This document shows, in pieces, positions 1-6,621 of a stretch of 9,579 nucleotides of DNA. The notes under the pieces were generated by a model. The model ran no database searches. It saw only the letters and a program-made list of their open reading frames with translations, and was not told where the DNA came from. This DNA is from an uncultured Oribacterium sp. (GTDB taxonomy: Bacteria > Bacillota > Clostridia > Lachnospirales > Lachnospiraceae), in assembly GCA_902485915.1 (NCBI GenBank), contig CABTMH010000098.1:1-9579 (forward strand). The letters run 5' to 3'. Positions within the stretch are counted from its first letter, which is position 1, and every line of letters begins with the position of its first letter. Made by a program: the position numbers and the translations under genes.

Positions 1-15
1 ACATATGAACAACAC

Positions 16-46
16 AAATGGCGGGATTCACACCCTGCCATTTTTT
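16..46 (+). terminator. Intrinsic terminator of an upstream operon
   Basis: AATGGCGGG (17-25) pairs with CCTGCCATT (34-42) with one G-T wobble and an 8-nt loop, and is followed by a T-run to position 46. The terminated gene lies before the window; no coding sequence enters from the left edge. Confidence 0.8.
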
Positions 47-279
47 ATTCTTAGATCTGGTATAACATAATCGACTACATACTGCATTTTTTTACAGACG
101 AAAGAGTAAAACAGGTTGCGTTTTGCTTTTCTAAATGCTTAGATTATAGGAAAGCATGGAGCCACTGCGCTTCAATCGTATATCTAGAATTCGATTCTGT
201 GTATCCAAATGCAATTATCTGTTTATCTGCAGCATCGTGGATGTGAAGCTACACGGCAGCAGGCATAAGAGGAGGTTAT
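47..279 (+). promoter_or_regulatory. Upstream region of the ACT-domain gene, weak promoter candidates
   Basis: This 233-nt gap holds no recognisable gene. It contains an extended -10-like sequence TGGTATAAC (58-66), just after the upstream terminator and without a convincing -35. A weak TTGCGT (116-121) lies upstream of GATTAT (142-147) at 20-nt spacing. A small perfect hairpin AGAAT-TCG-ATTCT sits at 186-198. The gap ends in a strong Shine-Dalgarno, AGAGGAGG (268-275), 4 nt before the ATG at 280. The promoter must lie somewhere here because of the terminator at 16-46, but its exact position is uncertain. Confidence 0.3.
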
Positions 280-555
280 ATGAAAAAAGCGATTATCACC
301 GTAGTTGGTAAGGACACCGTCGGCATCATTGCGAAGGTTTGTACCTTCCTTTCTGAGAAGAACATCAACATCCTCGATATCTCACAGACCATCACCGGTG
401 GATTCTTTAACATGATGATGATCGTGGATGTATCGAACACTACGGAGAGCTTCGACACCGTCGCTGCCGAGATCGCACAGTATGGTAAGGATCAGATCGG
501 CGTCGACATCAAGATGCAGCTCGAAGAGATCTTCACGATGATGCACCGGATTTAA
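280..555 (+). CDS. ACT domain-containing protein, UPF0237 family
   Basis: The product is a 91-residue soluble protein made almost entirely of one ACT domain (about residues 3-80). ACT domains are small beta-alpha-beta-beta-alpha-beta folds that bind amino acids or other small ligands and regulate partner enzymes. The N-terminus, a hydrophobic strand followed by GKDTVGIIAKV (residues 10-20), is the typical first strand and ligand loop of stand-alone ACT proteins related to GcvR. FFNMMMIVDV (42-51) is the core second strand. The length is normal for UPF0237. The start is supported by AGAGGAGG 4 nt upstream. The next gene on the same strand is the DUF711 protein, a pairing that recurs in Firmicutes and suggests the two act together. 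The ligand and the regulated process are unknown. Confidence 0.9.
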   Translation: MKKAIITVVGKDTVGIIAKVCTFLSEKNINILDISQTITGGFFNMMMIVDVSNTTESFDTVAAEIAQYGKDQIGVDIKMQLEEIFTMMHRI

Positions 556-561
556 GAGGGA

Positions 562-654
562 GATGTTTGTTTCGACAAACATCGACCGAAATGGCGCAAT
601 CTATGATTGCGTTCCGAAGGAACTGCCGCAGGGCCCACCTCAGGCCCCAGGCAG
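562..654 (+). other. Run of perfect RNA hairpins between the ACT and DUF711 genes
   Basis: Four stem-loops follow one another in the spacer. GATGTTTGT-TTCG-ACAAACATC (562-583) is a perfect 9-bp stem with a UUCG tetraloop. CGCAATC-TAT-GATTGCG (595-611) is a perfect 7-bp stem. GTTCC-GAA-GGAAC (611-623) is a 5-bp stem. A two-part hairpin has outer arms CTGCC (623-627) and GGCAG (650-654) and inner arms GGGCC (631-635) and GGCCC (643-647). The third and its neighbours share single bases at their edges, so not all can form fully at once. None is followed by a T-run, so these are not standard terminators. The structures look like an mRNA stability, processing or regulatory element; no known riboswitch class is recognised. 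Confidence 0.55.
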
Positions 655-702
655 CCAGCGAAACGCCTGTGAATTTTATCATACAACGAAAGGAAGAAAA
701 CT

Positions 703-2085
703 ATGGCAAGCTCTTTTGATGCGGTCAATGTCCTGGAGGTCGCCGAGACCAACAACATGATCGAACATAATAACCTCGATGTCCGTACGATCACTATGGG
801 CATCAGTCTTCTCGACTGTGCTGCCGGTGATGTCGACACCTTCTGTGACAACATCTATAAGAAGATCACCCGTTATGCGCGTGACCTCGTGAAGACAGGA
901 GAGGAGATCAGCCGTGAATACAGTGTGCCGATCGTGAACAAGCGTATCTCGGTCACGCCGATCGCCATCGCAGCCGGCAGTGCATGCAAGTCCTCTGCAG
1001 ATTTCGTGAAGGTCGCACATACCCTCGATAAGGCGGCGAAGGCGGTCGGGGTTAACTTCCTCGGTGGCTTCTCTGCCATCTGCCAGAAGGGCATGACCCC
1101 GGCGGATGAGATGCTGATGCGTGCGATCCCGCAGGCACTCGCTGAGACCGATATCGTCTGCTCCAGCGTTAACCTCGGCTCCACGAAGACCGGTATCAAC
1201 ATGGATGCCGTTCGCCTCATGGGCGAGATGATTCGTGAAGCTGCCGAGCGTACCGCGGACACTGACTCCAGCGCGTGCTCGAAGCTCGTCGTTTTCTGTA
1301 ACGCACCGGATGATAACCCGTTCATGGCCGGCGCCTTCCATGGCGTTTCTGAGGCGGACTGCATCCTGAACGTCGGCGTTTCCGGACCGGGCGTCGTACG
1401 TGATGCACTGCAGCATGCGGAGGGCCTCGATTTCGAGGAGCTGTCCGAGCTTATCAAGAAGACCGCGTTTAAGATCACCCGTGTAGGCCAGCTGGTGGCC
1501 AAGGAAGCCAGCCGCATGCTGAACGTACCGTTTGGTATCATCGACCTCTCCCTCGCACCGACGCCGGCCATCGGCGATTCGGTTTCGGATATCCTCGAGG
1601 CGATGGGACTCGAGCGCACCGGTGCGCCTGGAACGACCGCGGCACTGGCGATGCTGAACGATCAGGTGAAGAAGGGCGGTATCATGGCGTCCAGCTCCGT
1701 CGGCGGACTCAGCGGCGCTTTCATCCCGGTTTCCGAGGATCAGGGTATGATTAACGCCGTCGAGGCAGGAGCTCTCAACATCGAGAAGCTCGAGGCGATG
1801 ACCTGCGTATGCTCCGTCGGTCTCGATATGATCGCCATCCCGGGTGATACGCCGGCGACCACGATTTCCGGTATCATCGCAGATGAGGCAGCCCTCGGCA
1901 TGGTGAACCAGAAGACCACCGCGGTTCGTGTCATCCCGGCTATCGGAAAGAAGGTCGGCGATCACGTCGATTTCGGCGGCCTCCTCGGCCACGCACCGGT
2001 CATGGCGGTCAACACCTTCGACTGCTCCGGCTTCGTGAACCGTAAGGGACGCATCCCGGCACCGATCCACAGCTTTAAAAACTGA
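703..2085 (+). CDS. PFL family protein (DUF711 / UPF0210)
   Basis: This 460-residue cytosolic protein belongs to the DUF711/UPF0210 family, called 'PFL family' because its fold resembles that of pyruvate formate-lyase and anaerobic ribonucleotide reductase. Its reaction is not established. Family-typical blocks run through the whole length: NFLGGFSAICQKGMTPADE (118-136), the NLGSTKTGINMDAV region (157-170), FCNAPDDNPFMAGAFHGVSEAD (198-219), NVGVSGPGV (223-231), DLSLAPTPAIGDSV (281-294), SSVGGLSGAFIPVSEDQGMI (331-350) and GDTPATTISGIIADEAALGM (381-400). I see no C-terminal glycyl-radical motif, so a true glycyl-radical enzyme is unlikely. AGGAAG (691-696) lies 6 nt before the ATG. The gene is complete, follows the ACT gene by 147 nt and ends in its own terminator, so ACT plus DUF711 form a two-gene unit. 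Confidence 0.92.
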   Translation: MASSFDAVNVLEVAETNNMIEHNNLDVRTITMGISLLDCAAGDVDTFCDNIYKKITRYARDLVKTGEEISREYSVPIVNKRISVTPIAIAAGSACKSSADFVKVAHTLDKAAKAVGVNFLGGFSAICQKGMTPADEMLMRAIPQALAETDIVCSSVNLGSTKTGINMDAVRLMGEMIREAAERTADTDSSACSKLVVFCNAPDDNPFMAGAFHGVSEADCILNVGVSGPGVVRDALQHAEGLDFEELSELIKKTAFKITRVGQLVAKEASRMLNVPFGIIDLSLAPTPAIGDSVSDILEAMGLERTGAPGTTAALAMLNDQVKKGGIMASSSVGGLSGAFIPVSEDQGMINAVEAGALNIEKLEAMTCVCSVGLDMIAIPGDTPATTISGIIADEAALGMVNQKTTAVRVIPAIGKKVGDHVDFGGLLGHAPVMAVNTFDCSGFVNRKGRIPAPIHSFKN

Positions 2086-2094
2086 TGAACTGTC

Positions 2095-2128
2095 AGCCGA
2101 GCGTGATTTTTTCACTCTCGGCTTTTTT
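2095..2128 (+). terminator. Intrinsic terminator after the DUF711 gene
   Basis: AGCCGAG (2095-2101) pairs perfectly with CTCGGCT (2117-2123). An inner GTGA (2103-2106) / TCAC (2112-2115) extends the stem past one mismatch. Six Ts follow (2123-2128). It begins 10 nt after the stop codon. Confidence 0.92.
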
Positions 2129-2140
2129 ATGAAAGATAGA

Positions 2141-2185
2141 CCAGGACTGCCGGAAGAGAAGTACCGCAGGGCGTCCGGCTCCTGG
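2141..2185 (+). other. Strong leader hairpin upstream of tmcAL
   Basis: CCAGGA (2141-2146) and GCCGGA (2149-2154), separated by a 2-nt bulge, pair with the contiguous TCCGGC (2174-2179) and TCCTGG (2180-2185). This gives 12 base pairs around a 19-nt loop. It ends 5 nt before the GAGGA Shine-Dalgarno (2190-2194) of tmcAL and has no T-run. It could influence translation initiation or mRNA stability. The function is inferred only from structure and position. Confidence 0.5.
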
Positions 2186-2198
2186 CTGTGAGGACACC

Positions 2199-3506
2199 AT
2201 GATTCAAGGAAAAAAAGTCGTCGGTATCATCACCGAATACAATCCCTTCCATGCGGGACATCAGTACATGATCGATGAGATCCGCGCCGAGTACCATGCG
2301 GATTACATCGTCGCGGCGATGTCCGGCGATTTCGTGCAGCGCGGCGAGCCTGCGATCTTCGATAAGTACGAGCGCGCCCGGGATGCACTCCTGCACGGCG
2401 TAGACCTCGTCGTCCAGATTCCGGTCATGTTTTCGACCTCCAGCGCGGAGGATTTCGCGGCCGGTGGTGTCGCGGTCCTGCGTTCCCTCGGCTTCGTGGA
2501 CCAGCTCGTGTTCGGCTCCGAGTCCGCGGACCTCGCGAAGCTTCAGCAGATGGCTGCCCTCGAGCTTTCCACCGGCTCCACCGCCCATGCGAAGTTCAAT
2601 GCTGTCGTCCGCGACGGTGTGGCCTCCGGCATGAGTTATCCGAAGGCGCGGGCGGAAGCGATGAAGCTCGTCCTCGGCGATGATGACGAGGAGGCCTTCG
2701 CGTCGATGCTCGACGATATATGTACGCCCTCATCCTTCGAGCTGAAATCAAATGATGTACTCGGACTTGAGTATATCAAGGCGGTGAAACGGCAGGGTGA
2801 CTGCTTTTCGGTCGCCTGCATTCGCCGAAATCAGAGTCTGCCGAGCGCCCACTCGATCCGTGATGCATTACTGCAGGGCGATATTCAGGCAGAAGCGCAT
2901 CAGGGCTACGCGACGCTCGACATGCTGAGCGATATGCTGAGCTATCGCCTGCTGCAGCTAAGCTACCTCGACAGCGTGGCACCGGAAGCGCGTTCTGTGC
3001 TCTGCGATTACCTCGACGTCTCGCGTGAGATCGCCGACGCGATCCGAAAGCAGGTACGTGAGCGGATGAGCTTCCGTGAACGCATCACCGCCGTGAAGTC
3101 ACGGAACTACACCTACAGCCGCATCTCCCGGGCGCTGCTCCATATCCTCCTCGATCTTCAGCGGAAGGACTACGCCGCCCTCCGCGGTGCCTACTTCGGA
3201 GAGGCCGAAACGATGCCGTACGTGCGTGTACTCGGCGTGCGGAAGGAGGCGAAGGCACTGCTTGCGGCTATCGACACCACCGCCGTCACCTCCCCGGCAC
3301 GCTACCAGCGCACCCTCGACACGCTTCGTCGACAGACCATCGAAAGCCCGGAGGACCTTCTCATGAGCATACGCGCCGGCCACGCCGAGCTCATGTTCCG
3401 CAGTGACCTTTACGCCGCCGACCTGTACCGGCTGATCTACCGCCCCTACGACCACGATACGCACATGGAAAACGAATTTACCAGACGATTCCTGGTCATC
3501 GACTGA
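2199..3506 (+). CDS. tmcAL: tRNA(Met) cytidine acetate ligase (TmcAL / YlbM family)
   Basis: TmcAL activates acetate with ATP and transfers the acetyl group to the wobble cytidine (C34) of elongator tRNA-Met, forming N4-acetylcytidine, which aids accurate AUG decoding. The 435-residue protein opens with GIITEYNPFHAGHQYMI (9-25), the nucleotidyltransferase HxGH signature (H18, G20, H21). MSGDFVQRGEPAIFDKYERA (41-60) follows, then AEDFAAGGVAVLRSLGFV (83-100) with FGSE (105-108). Later family blocks are SNDVLGLEYIKAV in the middle and a C-terminal NYTYSRISRALLHILL. The length is close to normal for the family. The start has GAGGA 4 nt upstream, and the catalytic motif would be lost from a much later start. 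It is separated from the DUF711 gene by a terminator and has no clear terminator of its own. Use of acetate gives a link to the nearby pta-ackA. Confidence 0.92.
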   Translation: MIQGKKVVGIITEYNPFHAGHQYMIDEIRAEYHADYIVAAMSGDFVQRGEPAIFDKYERARDALLHGVDLVVQIPVMFSTSSAEDFAAGGVAVLRSLGFVDQLVFGSESADLAKLQQMAALELSTGSTAHAKFNAVVRDGVASGMSYPKARAEAMKLVLGDDDEEAFASMLDDICTPSSFELKSNDVLGLEYIKAVKRQGDCFSVACIRRNQSLPSAHSIRDALLQGDIQAEAHQGYATLDMLSDMLSYRLLQLSYLDSVAPEARSVLCDYLDVSREIADAIRKQVRERMSFRERITAVKSRNYTYSRISRALLHILLDLQRKDYAALRGAYFGEAETMPYVRVLGVRKEAKALLAAIDTTAVTSPARYQRTLDTLRRQTIESPEDLLMSIRAGHAELMFRSDLYAADLYRLIYRPYDHDTHMENEFTRRFLVID

Positions 3507-3623
3507 AACGCAGGGGAACCGGAGGGCAGCCATCAGAAACCATACGGAGAGCTCGTTGAAAACTCAAGTCGGATCCTCTGTCAGAACAGTGATTTTCGTG
3601 ATTTCATCCGCGACGAAACCCAT

Positions 3624-3660
3624 TTGTTTTGTGGAAAACGCCGCCCGGCTATGATAAAAT
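3624..3660 (+). promoter_or_regulatory. Candidate promoter of the c-di-AMP receptor gene
   Basis: The sequence TATGATAAAAT (3650-3660) contains overlapping -10 hexamers, TATGAT (3650-3655) and TAAAAT (3655-3660), each 5/6 to consensus. Upstream TTGTTT (3624-3629) or TTGTGG (3629-3634) are imperfect -35 candidates, 20 or 15 nt from TATGAT. A perfect inverted repeat GTTTT-GTGG-AAAAC (3626-3639) overlaps the -35 region. The rest of the 198-nt gap 3507-3704 shows only short weak hairpins and a tandem GTGATTTTC/GTGATTTC (3589-3605). Confidence 0.45.
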
Positions 3661-3704
3661 AAAAGCCAAAATACGTGCTATGCAGGCCAGAAAAGAGGTA
3701 CAGT

Positions 3705-4037
3705 ATGAAACTGATTTATGCGATTGTTCGTAACGATAACGAAGACGATGTGATGGATGCACTGAATAAGGATCACTTCCAGGTGACGAAGCTGGCATCG
3801 ACTGGTGGCTTCCTTCGGAAGGGAAACTCGACGCTGATGATCGCGACCCAGGATGATAAGGTCGACGAGTGTATCGAGCTCATCAAGAAGCAGTGCGGCA
3901 AGCGCCAGAAGATTACGGTGAATATGCCATACGTTTCCGGCACCTCGATGGGCACCTATACGACGATGCCGATGCCGGTCGAGATCGGCGGCGCGACGAT
4001 CATGGTGGTCGACCTCGATCGCTTCGAAAAGTATTAA
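3705..4037 (+). CDS. Cyclic-di-AMP receptor, PstA/DarA type (DUF970)
   Basis: The 110-residue protein belongs to the PII-like trimeric c-di-AMP receptors known as PstA or DarA. These bind the second messenger at subunit interfaces; downstream partners are largely unknown. It starts with the PII-like strand MKLIYAIVRNDNEDDVMDAL (1-20). The family hallmark TGGFLRKGNST (residues 28-38) forms part of the ligand pocket. The C-terminal GGATIMVVDLDRFEKY (95-110) is also typical. The ATG at 3705 has AAAAGAGG (3691-3698) 6 nt upstream and matches the family N-terminus. An in-frame GTG at 3675 would add ten unconserved residues and is rejected. It has its own candidate promoter and terminator, so it is probably monocistronic. 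It implies that the organism makes c-di-AMP. Confidence 0.93.
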   Translation: MKLIYAIVRNDNEDDVMDALNKDHFQVTKLASTGGFLRKGNSTLMIATQDDKVDECIELIKKQCGKRQKITVNMPYVSGTSMGTYTTMPMPVEIGGATIMVVDLDRFEKY

Positions 4038-4057
4038 TGTCCGTGATTTAGTGCACG

Positions 4058-4091
4058 AAAAGCGCTCCTCATGCATTGCAGAGCGCTTTTT
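4058..4091 (+). terminator. Intrinsic terminator after the c-di-AMP receptor gene
   Basis: AAAAGCGCTC (4058-4067) pairs perfectly over 10 bp with GAGCGCTTTT (4081-4090). The 13-nt loop contains TGC-ATT-GCA. The T-run is 4087-4091. The A-run on the 5' arm would also let it work in the opposite direction. It overlaps the -35 side of the next promoter. Confidence 0.92.
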
Positions 4092-4103
4092 ATCGAGTAT
4101 AAT
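4076..4103 (+). promoter_or_regulatory. Promoter of the pta-ackA operon
   Basis: A perfect -10 box TATAAT (4098-4103) is preceded by TTGCAG (4076-4081) at 16-nt spacing. The -35 is only partly consensus and lies within the terminator hairpin of the preceding gene. Transcription would start near 4110, giving a leader of about 100 nt before pta. A second -10-like TATAAA at 4184-4189 lacks a good -35. Confidence 0.6.
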
Positions 4104-4123
4104 AGCAATGTCAAATTGTATAC

Positions 4124-4173
4124 ACGCAGACGACGCGTGCGTACCTTCATGAATTAATCAGTGGTTTCCACTG
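4124..4173 (+). other. Structured leader of pta with two inverted repeats
   Basis: ACGCA (4124-4128) pairs with TGCGT (4138-4142). CAGTGG-TTT-CCACTG (4159-4173) is a perfect 6-bp inverted repeat with a 3-nt spacer. Both lie in the presumed 5' UTR between the TATAAT box and the pta Shine-Dalgarno AGGAG (4199-4203). They could be RNA hairpins or a repressor site; no regulator is evident from the sequence. Confidence 0.35.
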
Positions 4174-4212
4174 GTGAAATAGTATAAATAGCATTGAGAG
4201 GAGAAATCTGAA

Positions 4213-5220
4213 ATGGCATTTATTGACACAATCAAGGCGAAGGCAAAGGCAGATAAGAAGACCATCGTTCTTCCAGAGTCCATGGATAAGAGAACATTTG
4301 AGGCTGCCGAGAAGATCTTAAAGGAGGGCATCGCGAACCTCGTGATCATCGGTACTCCGGAGGAGATCGAGAAGAACAGTGCAGGCTATGACCTCACTGG
4401 TGCAACCATCGTTGATCCGTTTACAGATCCGAACCGTCAGAAGTACATCGATAAGTTCGTCGAGCTTCGTGCGAAGAAGGGCCTTACCCCGGAGCAGGCA
4501 GAGGAGCAGATGACGAAGGATTACATGTACTATGCATGCCTTATGTGTAAGTGCGGTGATGCGGACGGTGCCGTTTCCGGTGCCTGCCACTCCACTGGTA
4601 ACACCATTCGTCCGGCTCTTCAGCTTCTGAAGACCAAGCCGGGTATCAAGTCCGTTTCCGGTTTCTTCCTTATGGAGGTTCCGAACTGTGAGTTCGGTGA
4701 GCAGATCGATGGCAACGGCCTCTTCGTGTTCGCTGACTGCGCTGTAAACACCGATTTCGATTCCGAGAAGCTGGCTGAGATCGCTTACCTTTCTGCACAG
4801 TCCTTCCAGTCCTTCGTCGGCCGTGAGCCGAAGGTTGCGATGCTTTCCTACTCCTCGAAGGGTTCTGCAAAGCATGATGATGTAACCAAGGTTGCAGAGG
4901 CTGTCAAGATCGCAAACGAGCAGCATCCGGAGATCGCCCTCGACGGTGAGCTTCAGCTCGATGCCGCACTCGTTCCTTCTGTAGCAGAGCTGAAGGCTCC
5001 GGGCAGCAAGGTGGCCGGTCAGGCAAACGTACTCGTATTCCCGTCCCTCGAGGCTGGTAACATCGGCTACAAGCTCGTTCAGAGACTGGCGCACGCTGGT
5101 GCGTACGGTCCTGTTCTCCAGGGTCTCAGCATGCCGGTCAACGACCTCAGCCGTGGCTGCTTCGCAGATGATATCGTCGGTGTCGTTGCGATGACCGCTG
5201 TTCAGGCTCAGAACGCGTAA
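4213..5220 (+). CDS. pta: Phosphate acetyltransferase
   Basis: Pta converts acetyl-CoA and phosphate to acetyl phosphate and CoA in the cytosol, the first step of ATP-yielding acetate formation. The 335-residue protein has the single-domain (short) form typical of clostridia and methanogens, without the N-terminal extension of enterobacterial Pta. Diagnostic parts are IVLPESMDKRTFEAAEKIL (18-36), the conserved region DADGAVSGACHSTGNTIRPA (116-135), the block NVLVFPSLEAGNIGYKLVQR (272-291), and the active-site segment NDLSRGCFADDIV (310-322). In that segment S313, R314 and D320 match the catalytic Ser, Arg and Asp of the family at the expected spacing. AGGAG (4199-4203) supports the start. Codon choice is narrow (AAG, GAG, GTT, CTT/CTC), as expected of a highly expressed gene. 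It is cotranscribed with ackA. Confidence 0.97.
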   Translation: MAFIDTIKAKAKADKKTIVLPESMDKRTFEAAEKILKEGIANLVIIGTPEEIEKNSAGYDLTGATIVDPFTDPNRQKYIDKFVELRAKKGLTPEQAEEQMTKDYMYYACLMCKCGDADGAVSGACHSTGNTIRPALQLLKTKPGIKSVSGFFLMEVPNCEFGEQIDGNGLFVFADCAVNTDFDSEKLAEIAYLSAQSFQSFVGREPKVAMLSYSSKGSAKHDDVTKVAEAVKIANEQHPEIALDGELQLDAALVPSVAELKAPGSKVAGQANVLVFPSLEAGNIGYKLVQRLAHAGAYGPVLQGLSMPVNDLSRGCFADDIVGVVAMTAVQAQNA

Positions 5221-5250
5221 GCCATCATCTATTCTTAAAATCTGATTTCC

Positions 5251-5285
5251 ATGATCTGCTGTGTGCTATGACACCGGCAGATCAT
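5251..5285 (+). other. Intercistronic hairpin between pta and ackA
   Basis: ATGATCTGC (5251-5259) pairs perfectly with GCAGATCAT (5277-5285). An inner GTGT/ACAC closes a 6-nt loop. No T-run follows, so most transcription should read through. It may serve mRNA processing or differential stability. The ackA ribosome binding site GGAGAG (5301-5306) lies downstream and is free. Confidence 0.5.
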
Positions 5286-5314
5286 CATTATAAACATTTA
5301 GGAGAGTACTACCC

Positions 5315-6520
5315 ATGAAAATTCTTGTTCTGAACTGTGGTTCATCATCCCTCAAGTATCAGCTTATCGATATGGAGAATGAGTCCGTTCTTGCAAAGGG
5401 CCTCTGCGAGCGTATCGCCATCGACGGCAGCAAGCTCACCCATAAGGTACCGGGCAAGGAGGATTTCGTTCTCGAGTCCCCGATGCCAGATCACAGCGTC
5501 GCTGTAAAGCTGGTATTTGATGCACTCACCGATGCAGAGCACGGTGTTGTAAAGACCGTTGATGAGATCGGTGCGATCGGTCACCGTGTACTTCATGCCG
5601 GCACCCAGATCACAGAGTCATGCATCGTCGATCAGAGAGTAAAGGACATCGTTCGTTCCTGCTTCGATCTCGGCCCTCTGCACAACCCGGCTAACCTCAT
5701 GGGCATCGAGGCATGTGAGAAGGTCGTTCCGGGTAAGCCGAACGTGGCTGTATTCGATACTACCTTCGGTATGTCCCTTCCGGAGAAGGCTTACTACTAC
5801 GCAATCCCGACCGAGTACTATGAGAAGTACGGCATCCGTCGTTACGGCTTCCACGGTACCTCCCATGCATTCGTATCGAAGGAGACCATCAAGTTCGGCG
5901 GCCTCGATCCAGAGAAGGCAAAGGTGATCGTATGCCACCTCGGCAACGGTGCTTCCATTTCTGCTTCCATCGGCGGCAAGGGCGTAGATACCTCCATGGG
6001 TCTCACTCCCCTTGAGGGCCTGATCATGGGTACTCGTTCCGGTGATATCGATCCGGCAGTCGTTCAGTTCATCTGCAACCACGAGAACAAGACCGTGGAT
6101 GAGGTTCTGAACATCCTCAACAAGAAGTCTGGTGTACTCGGCCTTTCCGGCGGTGTATCCTCTGATTTCCGTGATGTTGAGAACGCTGCAAAGGAAGGCA
6201 ACCACATGGCAGAGGTTGCACTCGATGCGTTCCGTTACAGAGTAGCGAAGTACATCGGTGCATACGCTGCAGCCATGAACGGCGTAGATGCCATCGCTTT
6301 CACTGCTGGTGTAGGTGAGAACGACAAGCTTTCCCGTCAGCTGATCGTAGAGCAGTACCTCGGTTTCCTCGGCGCAAAGATCGATCCGGAGCGCAACGAT
6401 GTACGTGGTAAGGAGGCCCTGATTTCCTCCGATGATTCGAAGGTTAAGATCTTCCTGATCCCGACCAACGAGGAGCTCGCCATCGCAAGAGATACACTTC
6501 GTCTCGTAGAGGCTCAGTAA
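5315..6520 (+). CDS. ackA: Acetate kinase
   Basis: AckA transfers the phosphoryl group of acetyl phosphate to ADP, giving acetate and ATP, and completes the Pta-AckA pathway. The 401-residue length is standard. The active-site residues fall at the positions known from the Methanosarcina enzyme. They are N7, S10, S12 and K14 in LVLNCGSSSLKYQL; R91 in GHRVLHAG; H123 in PLHNP; D148 in VFDTTF; H180 in YGFHGTSH; R241 in MGTRSGD; and the C-terminal Glu in PTNEELAIARDT. The acetate and sugar kinase phosphate motifs (GNGAS, FTAGVGEN) are intact. GGAGAG lies 8 nt before the ATG. The gene follows pta by 94 nt and is closed by a terminator. Codon usage resembles that of pta. Confidence 0.98.
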   Translation: MKILVLNCGSSSLKYQLIDMENESVLAKGLCERIAIDGSKLTHKVPGKEDFVLESPMPDHSVAVKLVFDALTDAEHGVVKTVDEIGAIGHRVLHAGTQITESCIVDQRVKDIVRSCFDLGPLHNPANLMGIEACEKVVPGKPNVAVFDTTFGMSLPEKAYYYAIPTEYYEKYGIRRYGFHGTSHAFVSKETIKFGGLDPEKAKVIVCHLGNGASISASIGGKGVDTSMGLTPLEGLIMGTRSGDIDPAVVQFICNHENKTVDEVLNILNKKSGVLGLSGGVSSDFRDVENAAKEGNHMAEVALDAFRYRVAKYIGAYAAAMNGVDAIAFTAGVGENDKLSRQLIVEQYLGFLGAKIDPERNDVRGKEALISSDDSKVKIFLIPTNEELAIARDTLRLVEAQ

Positions 6521-6536
6521 TCTTTCGCATTTTTTC

Positions 6537-6564
6537 AGACCTGGAGCATATCCAGGTCTTTTTT
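6537..6564 (+). terminator. Intrinsic terminator of the pta-ackA operon
   Basis: AGACCTGGA (6537-6545) pairs perfectly over 9 bp with TCCAGGTCT (6551-6559) across a GCATA loop. Six Ts follow (6559-6564). It begins 16 nt after the ackA stop. Confidence 0.95.
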
Positions 6565-6621
6565 CGAGTATATGGGCATCGCCTCAACATAAATTCTCGA
6601 TTTTTTAAGAGTTTTTTTACA

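Noticed and set aside
156..311. 51-codon + strand frame starting ATG at 156 with AGGAAA upstream
   Set aside because: It runs through the Shine-Dalgarno and start of the ACT gene in another frame, has an unremarkable basic/cysteine-containing composition and matches no family I know; a leader peptide is possible but unsupported.
562..583. UUCG-capped 9-bp hairpin as a terminator of the ACT gene
   Set aside because: No T-run follows the stem, and the DUF711 gene downstream has no obvious promoter of its own.
679..2115. 478-codon open frame on the - strand opposite the DUF711 gene
   Set aside because: It is a shadow caused by codon bias (GAC/GTC/CTC-rich sense strand). The product is a low-complexity R/D/H-rich sequence, while the + strand matches a conserved family along its whole length.
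3571..3597. Possible terminator after tmcAL (CTGT-CAGA-ACAG then GATTTTC)
   Set aside because: The stem is only 4 bp and the T-tract is four bases interrupted by C; too weak to call.
3675..3704. GTG start at 3675 for the c-di-AMP receptor
   Set aside because: It adds ten residues not typical of the family; the ATG at 3705 has a proper AAAAGAGG site and matches the family N-terminus.
4318..5094. 258-codon - strand frame opposite pta
   Set aside because: The pta reading frame has every family motif and a good ribosome binding site; the antisense frame is Leu/Arg-rich noise without either.
6587..6618. Second terminator in the T-rich stretch after ackA
   Set aside because: Only a 3-bp CTC/GAG stem can form before the seven Ts; the strong terminator at 6537-6564 already explains the end of the operon.
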